Origin: Allomyces macrogynus ATCC 38327 | Lineage: Eukaryota > Blastocladiomycota > Blastocladiomycetes > Blastocladiales > Blastocladiaceae | DNA length: 64,000 bases | Assembly: GCA_000151295.1 (NCBI GenBank) | Contig: GG745351.1 | Span: forward strand, 793,024 to 857,023 | Direction: 5' to 3' | In this document: one piece after another, positions 11,422 through 23,346 of the stretch | How the letters are laid out: each line of letters begins with the position of its first letter | How positions within the stretch are numbered: position 1 is the stretch's first letter | Notes under the pieces: model-generated | Seen by the model: the letters and a program-made list of their open reading frames with translations, nothing else | Told to the model about the DNA's origin: nothing | The model's database searches: none | Translations under genes and position numbers: made by a program

Positions 11422-13196
11422 ATGTCCGCCAAATCGCAGCCGTGGAAACGCGCGCGGTTCGAGCTGCGCCGCGTCGTGCGCGACTGGCCGCGCACCTACG
11501 ACAAGCCCGAGGCCTTCCCACGCGGCGTGACCCCACGCGCGCCGCACCTCGAGAACCCGGAAAAGTACGATCCGACACGCACGTCCAAGCGGCAAGAGAA
11601 GAAGCTCGCCACGATCGCCAGGCGGCAAAAGGCGCTGGGTCTCGTCGTCGACACGGCTGACGATTTGCCCGCACTCAAGGAGGAGACCGGGAAGCAAAAG
11701 TACTCGAAGCTCGTGTCGTGGGCGCAGCAGAACCAGGACGCGCTGGTCCCGGAATTGCCAGACTGGCTGAATCGCACGCCGCCGGGGACGCGGCTCAAGG
11801 GCCGCGAAGGACCGCTCATGAAGCACATGTTGCGGCTCGGGACCGAGAACGGGTACCGCAACTTCCACGAGCATTATGTCGCGATTGGCGGCGACGCGAT
11901 TCGTAATATTGTCAAGCATTCCAAAGGTGCGTGTCGGATCGCTAGCAGGGATGACCGGGTCGAGCGCCGATCGTTCTGACGAAATTGCTCACGGTCGTCG
12001 CCGTAGACTGCCCTCCGAAGCACAAGTCGCGCATCCTGCAGACGGTCAGCATGTACGACCAGGAGAAGCTGGGCCTCGACTTCACCAAGGACGGCTACGA
12101 GCCGTACTACCCTTCCCCACCGAAACACGTTCTCGTGACGCAGGAAATGGCGCAGATCATCACCTACATTTCCGACGAGATCGTGCCGTCCTTTGCGCTC
12201 GCGGCCTACCCGACGTTTCTGCGCACGGCGTCGCGCTCGGCGCCGGTCGCGAAATGGATGCAAGCGCACGTCCCGAAATGGTCGGCGCCGGCATCCGATA
12301 CCGACGAGGACGCGATCGTGCGCGTGCTCGTGATCAACAAGATCTCGGACCCGGGCAACATGGGCATGATGATGCGCACGGCCGCGGCGTACGGGTGGGA
12401 CGCCGTGTTTGTACTGGGCACGTCGTGCGAGCCGCTGAGCCCGCGCGCCATGTACACGGCGGCGGGGGCGCCGATGCTGATTCCATGGCGCAAGTCGTCG
12501 TGGGACGATATTCGCGCATGGCTCGATGGCGAGAGCGCGGCGCCCTTGGTCAAAGGCCAGGAGTGGTGGGACCCCAAGGTCGATTTCCGCTTGTTTGTGA
12601 CGGACCCGAGTGTCGGGCATCCGACGGGCAAGATCAAGACGGACGCGACGGCCGTGACGGCGGTGGGGTCCGATCGGGTTCCCGAAGCGGTCGAGGGAGT
12701 GGAAGAGGGCGCATTACCTGCCGAAGAGGTTGCTGCTGCAACCAACGAGGACGAAAGTTATGTCGTCGAGGCGAGCGCCGAATCGATTGCTGAGCCGAGG
12801 ACCGACTCGACGGCCGAGTCGAGCGCGACCGCATCGACCGACGCTACCACCGACGCACCATCCTCTGCCTCCTCGAGCGAATCCACGTCGGACCGCGTAT
12901 CCAAATGCGACAGAGCAGCGTGGCAGCAGCGGCGCCGACCCAAGGTGCACCTGCTCGTGCTCAACAACGAGTCACACGGGCACAAGGTGAACCCGATCAC
13001 CAACGAGTTTCTCGCGTCGCGCGCCGAGTACGCGGGCGTGCCCATGGCGCGGCCCGTGCTCGAGTCGCTGAACGTGGCTGTGGCCGCGTCGCTGCTCATG
13101 TGGCACCTCGGGCCCAAGGGGTCGGCCTCCACCGGCGAGCCAACGCGGACTGGCGACTTGGTCGTGCGTGTGCAAGGTCAAGCACGGCAAGGCTGA
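11422..13196 (+). CDS. TrmH/SpoU (SPOUT) 2'-O-ribose RNA methyltransferase
   Basis: Predicted SAM-dependent RNA 2'-O-methyltransferase of the trefoil-knot (SPOUT) class. Exons 11422..11926 and 12007..13196 give about 564 aa. The start (MSAKSQPW) has a good context (ccaccgccATG); an in-frame ATG at 11341 is possible. The shared N-terminal block has LMKHMLRLGTENGYRNFHEH. Catalytic motifs look intact: DPGNMGMMMRTA (motif 1), LLVLNNESHGH (motif 2) and ESLNVAVAASLLMW (motif 3). An acidic, Ser/Thr/Ala-rich insert of about 110 residues separates motif 1 from motif 2. The annotated stop may be premature: a one-base shift near 13170 would extend the protein about 54 residues to a stop near 13344, with a Lys-rich start (KHGKAEKQKMEG). 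Mitochondrial rRNA is a plausible substrate but is not shown by the sequence. Confidence 0.85.
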
Positions 13197-13642
13197 GAAG
13201 CAGAAGATGGAGGGCACGACGGTGACGGCATTGCAGGCGGAGACCACGACAGAACCGCCGAGTGGAGACGACGCGCCGGCTGAGCTCGCGGCCGCCGCAT
13301 CTCCGTTCGCGTCGGGACGCGCCTCGACTTCGTCATCCTCGTAGCGGAGAGGTTGGTCGAGATTACATCCAATTTTGAGAAGTGTCTCGTTGAGGGTTGC
13401 GCCAAATGAGGGCGCGCGTGACGCGCGCCGCTGCGCCCGGCTGTGCACGCCAGCGCCTCGTCTTTCGTTTAGTTCAGCCTTCGTGCTTCCACACACGCGC
13501 ATCGTGGCCGGCGACATCGACCTTCAAAACCACAAGACACCCCCGCACTGGGCCCCCCGCTCTCGTGTCCCTGTGCTGCAACTGCGACAGACTCCGAACC
13601 ACCAACCAACCCAACTCCTCGCACCTCGCGCACTCAACCAAG

Positions 13643-14807
13643 ATGGCCCGCTCGACCCGCTTCTCGCCGCTGCTCGCCATCTTTGTGCTGCTGGCGCTCG
13701 CCTCGGCCGCCAGCGCCGCCGATGCCACGACCTCGGCCACTACGTCCGTTTCCGGCACCGCGACCTCGGCTGCCGGTGCTGCGGCCACGGCGACCCCTGC
13801 CGCTGGCACCACGACGGCCATGGCCGGTGGCGACAAGTGCATGTCGGCGCTGTCGACGGCCATGACCAACCAATGCATTTCCGGCGTGCTCACGGACCTC
13901 GACAAGGCCTCGACTGCCAACAACACCGACGCGCTCTATGCCGGCCTCAAGACGGCCGTTACCAACGTCTGCGTCGACACGTGCCGCCAGCCCGTGCGCG
14001 ACGCCGTTGCGGGGCTCATGTGTGCGTGTCTGCCGTCCATTTCATGGATTATGTATTCGGCCAAGCTTCGCAGCGCGGCTTGGCGTTTGCAATGACCAGG
14101 CAACTAACGTGGCGCTGCCCTCCCCCTGATTACCTCCTTGCGCGTATGCACGTTGTCCAGCGGGCTGCCAGACGATGATTGCCGCGCAGCTCGTGCAGTC
14201 GGTGTCGACGCCCGGGTCGAACGTGACAATCCCCGCCGGTTCCGAGCCCTTGATCGCCTCCGTCGCGACGGACCTGTTCAACTTTGCGCAGGACGCGATC
14301 TGCTTGAAGAACCCGAACGACAAGACGCAGCTGTGCACGGTGCAGCTGCTCGACACGCTCGCGCAGTACAAGGTGCTCGTGGCCGTGCCCAACATCAACG
14401 CGCTGATGATGCCCGGCAGTAACGCGTCGACGTCGGCGACGCTCACGCCGTCGATGAACGCGACCGCGCTCGCTGCGATTCCCAAGGAGAAGCTGTGCAC
14501 GCCATGCACGCAGACAGTCGTGCAGCAGACGGTGCTCTACCTGAACCAGAAGCTCGCGCCGATTGCCAAGACCATGGGCGAGCAGGCGGCGGCTGAGGTC
14601 GCGGCCGAGGCCGATGGGATCATCAAGCAGGCCAACACGCTGTGTGGCGCCAACTGGGTTGGCAAGGACGGGACGCTCACGCTCGGCACCAATCAGACGT
14701 CGACTAAGACCGACGCCAAGGGGTCGGGCGCCGCGCAGCAGGTTGTCTTCTCAGGTGCGACGGGTGCTGTGATTGGTGCCGCCGCATGGCTCGCGATGCT
14801 CGTCTAA
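13643..14807 (+). CDS. Secreted cysteine-containing, probably GPI-anchored cell-surface protein
   Basis: Exons 13643..14021 and 14161..14807 give about 341 aa. The 139-nt intron has donor GTGCGT, a perfect CTAAC branch at 14103 and acceptor TCCAG. A clear signal peptide (FSPLLAIFVLLALASAASA) is followed by a Thr/Ala/Ser-rich stretch suited to O-glycosylation. Then comes a body with about ten Cys, including paired sites such as CMSALSTAMTNQC and CVDTC. The C-terminus ends in a hydrophobic tail (VIGAAAWLAMLV) after a small-residue GSGAAQQ segment, the usual GPI-signal layout. NxT/S sites are present. No enzyme motif was recognised. It is likely a wall or surface protein, and could be an effector-like or adhesion protein, but function is unknown. 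Confidence 0.85.
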
Positions 14808-15240
14808 GGACTGCAGTCGTGTTTTGCTTGTTTCTCTTTGATGCACAGTTACCTTTTGCGTTTCGGTTGTGCCCTCTTGCTGAGCTTGCGCATCTGCTCT
14901 CCCCGCGGAACGTCCCCTTCCGCTCCATCCGTGCTTGCAGCATTTCTACTCGCCGATGCCCAATGTCCAAGCCCAATGTAATTCGTATGCATTTGTGCGT
15001 CGTGTCCACCCATTTTCGGCACGAGATGATTGGTGCGATTGGTGCCGTGCCGTGCTGTCAGCACCACGACCAAGCACGCTCTGTTCCTCGAATTCCCATC
15101 GCACCAACCATCGCAAGAACTCGAAACCGAGACAAGGCATTCAATTTCCTCAACTATTAACAGACTACGTTGGTCGGTGCCGGTATTCCTGATCCAAAAA
15201 AAAACTAGAAAATCCCAACGCGCTCCTCCCCAGCCCACCA
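14808..15240. other. Convergent intergenic region
   Basis: Tail-to-tail gap between the secreted protein (+) and DAHP synthase (-). It should contain both 3' untranslated regions and polyadenylation signals. A short A-run (about 15196-15203) sits near the DAHP synthase end. No gene seen. Confidence 0.5.
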
Positions 15241-16756
15241 CTACAGCGTCGTCACCGAACTGCGCTCGCGCTCATGGTACTTGGCCACCAAAAAAGCGAC
15301 ATCCAGGGCCTGCTCGTAATTGAGCCGCGGGTCGCAATACGTCTGGTAATTCACAGGCAAGTCCTTCGCGGCCAGTTCCATGGACCCACCGGTACATTCG
15401 GTGACGCGGTCGCCCGTCAACTCCAAGTGCACGCCGCCCAGGTACGACCCACACTCCTTGTGAATGCGCAGCGACTCGGACAATTCGCGCACAATCTTGT
15501 CAAACTGGCGCGTCTTGTGGCCCGACGGCGCCGACTCGGTGTTGCCGTGCATCGGGTCGCACGTCCAGACCACGACGCCGTCGTACCCGGCGGCCTTGAC
15601 GGCGGCAATGTGCGCGGGCAAGTGCGCGCGCACCTTGTCGGCGCCGTACCGCGTGATCAGCGTGACCTTGCCCGGCTCTTTTTCGGGGTCGAGTCGCGCG
15701 ATGAGGGCGCCGAGGTCGGCCGCGGGCATCGACGGACCGACTTTCACGCCGATCGGATTGCGCAGGCCGCGCATGTACTCGACGTGCGCGCCGTCGAGCT
15801 GTCGCGTGCGGTCGCCGATCCAGACGAAATGCGCGCCGAGGTTATACGCCCCACCCGCGGGCCCGTGGGGCATGCGCGTCAGGCACGCCTCGTACTCGAG
15901 CAGTAGCGCCTCGTGCGAGACGAACATGTCGACGGTGGACAGTGGCGACGCCGCATTCGTATCGGCGCCAATCGTCTTCATGTAGTGCAATGCGTCGGTG
16001 AGCCGGTTCACGATCGCTTGGTAATCCTGCCGGACCTCGTGTTTCTTGACGTGGTTCAGGTCCCACGACGACGGGTGGTGCAGGTCGGCAAAGCCCGAAC
16101 TCACGAGGGAGCGGAGGTAATTGAGCGTCGCTGCCGAGTGAAAGTAGGCGCCCAAGAGCCGATCCGGGTCCGCGGCGCGATCGGCGACGTCGAACCCGTT
16201 CACGTTGTCGCCGCGGAACGAGAGAACTTCCTTGCCGTCAATGATTTCGGTCGGCTTGGACCGCGGTTTCGCGTACTGCCCGGCCATGCGCGCAACGCGG
16301 ACGACGGGGATGCGGGAACCCCAGGTGAGCACGAGACTCATTTGCAAGAGCACCTTGAGCTTGTTCTCGATCGGGTCGGCCGAGCAGTAGTCGAAGAGCT
16401 CGGCACAGTCGCCGCCCTGCAGCAGGAAACGCTTGCCCTCGGCGACTTCCTTGAGCTGCGCGCGCAATTGGTCGATCTGGAGAAGGCCCGCGGAGGTCAA
16501 CCATGCTGCCCAAGAATTTCTGGCCCATGGCGATCTCGAAATCGCTGAAGTTGCTTACCTCGGGGGCACACACGAGCGGCGGCAAATGCCGCAGCTTGGC
16601 AAGGACCTTGGTGACCTGCGCCTTGTTCTCGTACTGTACATCCTGCACAATCGGCTTGGTCGTCCACGAATCGAGCGACCAGCCGGCGGGGACGCGCGCG
16701 GGCGCCGATGGGACGGCCGACGACGGCCTGGACGAGGCAGGCGACGGCGACGACAT
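15241..16756 (-). CDS. Class II 3-deoxy-D-arabino-heptulosonate-7-phosphate (DAHP) synthase
   Basis: First enzyme of the shikimate pathway: condenses phosphoenolpyruvate and erythrose 4-phosphate to DAHP in aromatic amino acid synthesis. Exons 16756..16559 and 16476..15241 (intron donor GTAAGC, acceptor CTCCAG) give 477 aa, the usual length for the class II (AroA-II, plant/microbial) family. Family landmarks: GWSLDSW near the N-terminus, FLLQGGDCAE, RVARMAGQYAKPRS, HFVWIGDRTRQLDGAH, NPIGVKVGP, VVWTCDPMHGNT, GGVHLELTGDRVTECTGG and DPRLNYEQALDVAFLVA. An upstream in-frame ATG at 16894 would add 46 residues; the ATG at 16756 has the better context and fits family length. It is transcribed away from MTR4. 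Confidence 0.96.
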
Positions 16757-17538
16757 GGTGGATTGGCTCGACGTGCTGTGGATGCTGTTGGTCACAAATC
16801 GCAGCGGGTCCAAGTTGTTGATGGTGGGGGTTGGGGGAGAAGCAGCAGTCGCGACGGAAAAGTGCGGGGGTTGAAGGTCGAGCGGGCCGAACATGCTTCG
16901 AATTTGATTTGGTCGCCCTCACGTGCGATTGCAGGGCGGCTTCACCGCGCATCGGCAGAGTCACCACGCAACGTGGCGCCATCCGGGCCTGACAATGACT
17001 GGAGCGCGCTCGAGCGCTTTGCCAATGGAAGCGGTTCCCGGCTGTCAGAGCGTTCTGTGTGTCGACACCCCAACCACAACCACCGCGCGATCGTGGAGCA
17101 GAGCCGAACCGCGGGCAACCACGTTTCCGCTTCGAATTTCAAACTGCCAGCCGCACTGGCCGCCCAATGCGCCAACTTGGACCGCCCAGGCGTGGGGCGC
17201 TCGTGCACGGCTTTGTCGGCCCCTTGGTCCAGCACTTGCTGTGCAGCTGTTGTTTGGAAAGCGGCCGTGATCAGTGCAATCAACGCCAGGTGACTCAACA
17301 CGTGAGATCCCGAGACGCGTTGCTAGGCATTTCCTCTGGACTTCCATCGTCCGACCAGTTCGGTCGCTGATCACCGCTGCCGTCAAAACACACCGACCAG
17401 CAGCTGCACGCGAATCCACGCCGGCGGAGCCCACGACCACGGCGCGCCAGTCTCCGCACCGACACCGCGCGTGTCCACCCGACCCGACCCAGCCCGACGC
17501 GACCCGAATCGACTCACCCCCGCAACCCACCTGCGACC
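16757..17538. promoter_or_regulatory. Divergent promoter region, DAHP synthase / MTR4
   Basis: 782 bp between two divergently transcribed housekeeping genes, so both promoters lie here. The open frames on both strands have no recognisable protein content apart from the possible upstream extension of DAHP synthase (to 16894). No TATA box was recognised. Confidence 0.5.
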
Positions 17539-20500
17539 ATGGCCGACCTCGACCTCGACATGGACGTCGACGTCGACGTCGACGCCCTCTTCGACGCCTT
17601 TGACGAGGAAGAGCACGCGGCCGCGCGGCTGCCTCCCGTCCCGCTTCCCGTCCCCGCGCACGCCGCGCGCGGCAAGCGGTCGCACGCCGACGCGCACGCC
17701 GACAGCGACACGCCCATGGACGTGGACGGAGACGACGACCGCGACCGCAAACGGACACGCCGCGACCAGCTCGCCGAGGCCGAGGAGGACCAGGTCGAGG
17801 TGCTCGACGAGTTCTCGACCGAGACTGAAGTCGCGGTCGGTGCCGTCGACGGCGAGATTTCGACCCCGGGGGTTGGGGAGGAGATTCCGCAGCGGCGGCA
17901 GCAGCAGCGGCCAGTGACGACCCGAACGCTGGGTCCGGCGAGATCAAGTTTTCCAAGGCGAATGTCTCGACGCGGCACGAGGTGGTGTTGCCGGCGCGGT
18001 TCGACAAGGCGCTCTACACGCCGATGAAGGCCTATACGCCGCCGCCGATGCCCGATTGGGCGCGGCAGTACCCGTTCACGCTCGATCCGTTCCAGGAGTA
18101 CTCGATCTACTGCATCCAGCGCAACGAGTCGGTCTTGGTCGCGGCGCACACGTCGGCGGGCAAGACGGTGGTCGCCGAGTACGCGATCGCGCAAGCCTTG
18201 CGCAACAAGCAGCGCGTTATCTACACGTCGCCTATTAAGGCGCTGTCGAACCAAAAGTACCGCGAACTGCTCGAGGATTTCGGCGACGTAGGGCTCATGA
18301 CGGGCGACGTGACGATTTCGCCCAACGCGTCGTGTCTCGTCATGACGACGGAAATTCTCCGGTCGATGCTCTACCGCGGGTCCGAGGTTCTGCGCGAAAT
18401 TGCATGGGTCGTCTACGACGAAATTCACTACATGCGCGACAAGGACCGCGGCGTCGTCTGGGAGGAGACGCTGATTTTGCTGCCGCCGTCAGTCAAGTTT
18501 GTGTTTTTGTCGGCGACGATCCCAAATGCCAAGCAGTTTGCGCAGTGGATCGCCAAGATTCACCACCAGCCGTGCCACGTCGTCTACACCGACTACCGCC
18601 CGACGCCGCTGCAGCACTACGTGTTCCCAGCCGCCGCCGCGGGGATTCACTTGGTCGTTGACGAAAAGGGCACGTTCCGCGAGGACAATTTCCAAAAGGC
18701 CATGGCGATGCTCGCCAACGCCGAGGACGGCGGCGGCGGCAAGGGTGGGGCTGCGGGCGGCAAGAAGAAGAAGGGCGGTGCCGGCGCGACGGGCGGCAAG
18801 GAAAAATCGGACATCTACAAGATCGTCAAGATGATCATGTCCAAGAACTACCACCCGGTGATTGTCTTCTCGTTCTCGAAAAAGGAGTGCGAGGCGCTCG
18901 CGCTCGACATGTCGAAGCTCGACTTCAACGACGACGCCGAAAAGTCGCTTGTCAACGAGGTCTTCACGAACGCGATCTCGCAGCTCAACGAGGACGACCA
19001 GCAGCTGCCACAGATCACCAACATTATCCCGCTCCTGCGTCGCGGGATCGGCATTCACCACTCGGGCCTGCTGCCGATTCTCAAGGAGACGATTGAGATT
19101 CTGTTCCAGGAGGGGCTGCTCAAGGTGCTGTTTGCTACGGAAACGTTCTCGATTGGGCTCAACATGCCGGCCAAGACGGTCGTCTTCACCAAGATTGAAA
19201 AGTTTGACGGCAAGGAGCTGAGGCACTTGACTGGCGGCGAGTACATTCAAATGTCCGGCCGTGCCGGCCGCCGTGGGCTCGACGACAAGGGGATTGTGAT
19301 CATGATGGTCGACCAGAAGATTGACACCGACAAGGCCAAGAGCATGATCAAGGGCGAGGCAAACGCGCTCTACTCGGCGTTCCGGCTCGGGTACAACATG
19401 ATTCTCAACCTGACGCGCGTCGAGGGCGTCTCGCCCGAGTTTCTCATCAAGAACTCGTTCCGCCAGTTTCAAAACAACGCCAAGCTGCCACAGTTGCTCA
19501 AGCAAGTCGCCGACTTGGAGGACGTCTATGCCGACATGGTCGTCGACGACGAGGACCAGGTGCGGTCCTACTACGAGACGCGGTACACGCTCGACCAGTA
19601 CACGCGCGACTACCGCGACATTATCACGCACCCGGCGAATGCGCTGCCGTACATGAACAAGGGGCGGCTTGTCTACATCAACGCCAATGGCATCGAGTTT
19701 GGGTGGGGGATCGTCGTCAACTGGAACAAGCGCAAGTCGCCGAATGCCGCGGCCGCGGCCGCTGCAGCGGCGGCAGGAGGTGCTGACGGCAAGGAGCAGG
19801 ACTCGGCGGCCAACTACGTCGTCGACGTGGCGCTGCTCGTCGACCCGGCGACCAAGGACGACCGCATCGAGAACCTGCGCCCACCACCGGCAAGTGCCGT
19901 CGTCGACCCGAAATCCAGCAGCAGCAGCAGCAAGCCGCCGGCCAACGAGGAACTTGTGGTCGCGCCCGTATCGCTGACGGCGGTCGCGTCCGTGTCCTCG
20001 GTCCTGCTCAAGCTCGACGCGCTGAACCTGCGCGACGTGGACGGGCGGCGCGCGCTGCACCGGCTCTTTTGGACGGCCAAGTCGCGGCTGCTGAAAAAGG
20101 GCGCGATCCCGCTCGTCGATCCCGTGAAGGACATGAAGATCTCGGATCCGAAATTCACGGAACTGCTCGACAAGTTGGCCAAGTACCACCAGCTGGTCGG
20201 GACACACCCGATGGCGACGCACCCGAACCTGCGCGCACTCTACGACCAGTACGCGGCCAAGCTCGCGCTGTCGGAAAAGATTCGGGCGCTGCAGGCGCAG
20301 ATCCGGGCTGCCGAGGCGATCCAGCAGCTCGACGAGCTCAAGGCGCGCAAGCGCGTGCTGCGGCGGCTCGGGTTCACCGACGACCGCGACGTCGTGCAGA
20401 CCAAGGGCCGTGTTGCGTGCGAGGTGTCGTCGGGCGACCCGCTCCTGCTCACGGAGCTGCTGTTCCACGGCACGTTCAACGACCTGACGGTCGAGCAGAC

Positions 20501-20924
20501 GGTCGCGCTGCTGGGCGTATTCACGTTCCTCGAGCGCAGCAACCCGAACGCGCCCAAGCCGAAATTGCGCGAGGAGCTGGCCAAGCCGCTGCAGGTGCTG
20601 CAGGAAATGGCCAAGCGCATTGCGCGCGTGTCGAAGGAGGCCAAGCTCGAGTTCAACGAGGGCGAGTACCTCGAGTCATTCAAGCCTGACTTGATGGACG
20701 TCGTCTACGCGTGGGCCAAGGGCGCCAAGTTTGCGCAGATTTGCAAAATGACCGACGTGTTTGAAGGGTCGCTCGTGCGCAATTTCCGGCTGCTCGAGGA
20801 ACTGCTCAAGCAAATGACGGCCGCGGCCAAGGCCATTGGCAACCAGGACTTGGTCATCAAGTTTACGCAGGGGATCGCGTGCATCAAGCGCGACATCATC
20901 TTTGCCAACTCGCTCTACCTGTAG
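17539..20924 (+). CDS. Mtr4-type DExH RNA helicase (nuclear exosome cofactor)
   Basis: 3'-5' RNA helicase that feeds substrates to the nuclear exosome, normally within TRAMP. About 1110 aa against about 1050-1075 in well-known Mtr4. The acidic, Asp-repeat N-terminus is followed by the helicase core: AHTSAGKTVVAEYAIA (motif I), DEIHYMRDKDRGVVWEE (II), FLSATIPNA (III), FSFSKKECEALALDMSKLDF, FATETFSIGLNMPA and QMSGRAGRRG (VI). DEIH with YMRDKDRG favours Mtr4 over Ski2. The arch/KOW region is present (YINANGIEFGWGIVVNW) with poly-Ala and Ser-Lys inserts. The C-terminus ends FANSLYL. A Gly/Lys-rich insert lies after RecA1. The frame change near 17840-17892 is best read as a 53-nt intron (GTGCCG to CCGCAG), but a one-base indel is an alternative. 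Confidence 0.96.
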
Positions 20925-21531
20925 ACAGCAAGTGGGGCGCTGTGGGCGGGTGTCGGGGGGTTAGTTTAGGGAGTGCTTTTTTGTTTCTTGTTTGATTCAA
21001 CATTTTTCTGATTGGCATGAGCAACGACGAGTGACGACGAGTAGCGGCAGGAGCAACAAAGCGCAACAAGAGCGCCGCGAATCGGATTTATGAGAGATTT
21101 ATTGTCTTGAGGAAAACAGAGGGCTTTTTCGTCCAGGTGGCAACACGACAGGCGGGCCCACGCGTGAAGCGGCATCGCGTCAACAACTGCCGTCTCGCCG
21201 CGCCGGCCAGTGATTCATCGCAAAGCACCACCACGAAGCCTTGCGTCCTGCCACTTCTTGCAGTTGCTTGCAACCGAACCGATCCCACGTCAAAAACCCT
21301 TCCCGTTGCTCGTGTGACCCCTCTCTTCCGTCGTCGCCGCTTCCCCGTCCAGTTTCTCTTGTCCACCTGGCAGGAGTCTCCCTCGGGTGACCGCCGCCCC
21401 GTACAGCTGGTGCATAGTCGTCAGCCCACCTCCCCAAGCGGTAGGAAGCAGCGGCATGTAATGATGGACCAGGATGGGGTCAACAGCGAGGGAGGACCTG
21501 ACGCGACCTCCCACGGACAGACGGCACGCAA
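20925..21531. other. Convergent intergenic region
   Basis: About 600 bp between the MTR4 stop and the end of the DUF1399-like relic. A T-rich stretch just after MTR4 (about 20970-21010) fits 3' processing. No convincing ORF or RNA gene. Confidence 0.45.
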
Positions 21532-23191
21532 TCAGATGGCGATCAATGGGCGGATGAGAGAGCGGACTCGTGGGTCTGACTCAGATGACGAGTTGCGAAC
21601 GCAGGGGCCGGTGGCCATTGTGGCCAAACTTGTTGATGGCAACTGCGCGCCAAGGTCGGCGATCCGCGCCTCTGACTCCGGGTCGTCTGAGTCGTCATGG
21701 TTGATGACGGACCCATGGAGCGTGCGCGTGTGCGCACGGTAGGTGGCGGGGAACAGCTGATGCGTGTGCCAGCTCAGATCGATCGCATCGGTCGGAACAA
21801 ACTGGGAGATCTTGTCCTTGCACGCGACCACGGCCGCCAGGAACTAGGGGTACTGCATGAGCGCCTCGGTGTGCCAGTGGAACACAGCCGACAAGCCGTG
21901 GTCGACGACCTCGGCCACCTTCTTCGAGAAACGACGCTGCCGATGCGCGGCGCGGATCATGTCCATCGACCACGGGCCCGACACGACGTCGTTGTGTGCG
22001 CGCTGCACAAATGAGAAACGCGCTTTGCTGCCAGGCAACGTGAGCGGGTTGGCGTTGGCGGCCATGATGGGTTTGAAGACGACCGAGCGCACGTCGTTCC
22101 ACGCCGCGAGCGCCGGGAGAGCGGCAATGCGCTTGGCCCACACGGCCTTGTTGAAGAGCGCGGCGAGATCGGCCAGGTTGGCGCGCGAATTGGGCGTGGG
22201 TATGCACGTCTTGGCGTGCACCAACGCGCCGGCAAGACGCGTAGCAGGAACGCGCGCGACCATCGCCGGGAACCAGCGCACCGCCACGTTCTCGGCCGTG
22301 AACTCGGCCGCGCACGACATGCAGGCGAGCGACTTGCCGTGCAGGCGGAACGGCGCGTAACCGCCCACGGCCAGCGACTGCCAGTCGTGCCGCAGTTTTC
22401 GGGCGTCAGGTCGTAGGGCATATCTGCGGGCATGTGCGCCGTCCAGAATGAACGACCGGTTTCCAGGTCGTCCTTCTTATCGCCCTTGGTAGCCTTGGCC
22501 TACATGGTCACGATGTGCCCACGAGGTGAGTGCGATCTCGTTGAGAGTAAATAGTTGGGCCAGAAAAGCGCAAGAACGCACCAAGCGCATCTGCGGATAC
22601 TAAATGTCGTCGAACGTGAACCCAAACAGGCGCTGCATGTCATCGTCAGCGAATCGGGCACAGTTATTTTAAATTATTGAGCGTCACGCAATAATCAAGT
22701 CAGATCCATGGACTTTGCAATCAGCCCTTTCTTGTTATATAGAAAAGCACCATGTGGGAATGTTAAAACATGGCCACGTCGAGTGGCGGCAGCGGCACGT
22801 TCTTGACCAGCGACGCGTCCTTGGCCACGGCCTTGGCGAGCGCAAACATGAACTGAAGGTACAGCATCTCAGCCATGTACAGGAACGCGCTTGCGGTGGG
22901 CGCGGCACGGTCAGGGGTGCCACAAACGCTGGTTCGAAAGGTTGAAATATACATGTAAGTCCTTGGTCTCGTTGTCTTGGTCATACAGTCGGTGGTAGAA
23001 CACGTTGGGCAGGATCGAGCGCGCGAGAAGCGTGTCGCGCGAGACCTGGCCAGCCGTATTCTTGCCAACGGCCACGACGAGCTTGTTCAGCGCGACCATG
23101 TCGACGTTGCCGCCGTTCTTGGCTGTCTTCAGGGCGGCTACGCGCACAGCGAGCACCTCATCCTGCTTCGACTGAATCGGTTGTTATTCAT
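21532..23191 (-). pseudogene. DUF1399 (GRDP-like) family pseudogene
   Basis: Remnant of a fungal DUF1399/glycine-rich-domain-like protein. Two copies of the family signature PxxDxxxxWHxHxL can be traced. The first reads LPPLDVAMF-stop-HSHM, where TAA at 22765..22763 stands in place of the invariant Trp. The second is intact: VPTDAIDLSWHTHQL near 21770. Between them the frame is open but broken again by TAG at 21846..21844, in the stretch HTEALMQYP-stop-FLAAVVACKD, where both sides are clearly in one frame. A further one-base shift is needed near 22400 to join the DLTPENC segment to RHDWQSLAVGG, and another near 22920. A plausible ATG is at 23191, but it too needs a one-base shift. Two stops plus several shifts make a decayed gene far more likely than read error alone. 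Function of the family is unclear. Confidence 0.72.
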
Positions 23192-23333
23192 GACACGCGG
23201 ACGCGCCGAGAACGACTTGAGCAGTAGGCTCGGCAATGGTGGGAATGGCGGGGATAACGACGGTGGCAGACGTTGCAGATCGGAATCTTGTCGAGCCAAG
23301 GATCGCGCTGGAAATGGGCGAGATCGGGAGGGG

Positions 23334-23346
23334 TGTTTATATATCT
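23334..23346 (-). promoter_or_regulatory. TATA-like box upstream of DUF1399 relic
   Basis: On the minus strand this reads agatatataaac, a good TATA match, about 140 bp upstream of the proposed ATG at 23191. It is the clearest TATA-like element noticed in the window and may be a left-over promoter of the broken gene. Confidence 0.4.

Noticed and set aside
18489..20468. 659-codon minus-strand frame across MTR4
   Set aside because: Antisense shadow of a highly conserved helicase; no independent motifs.
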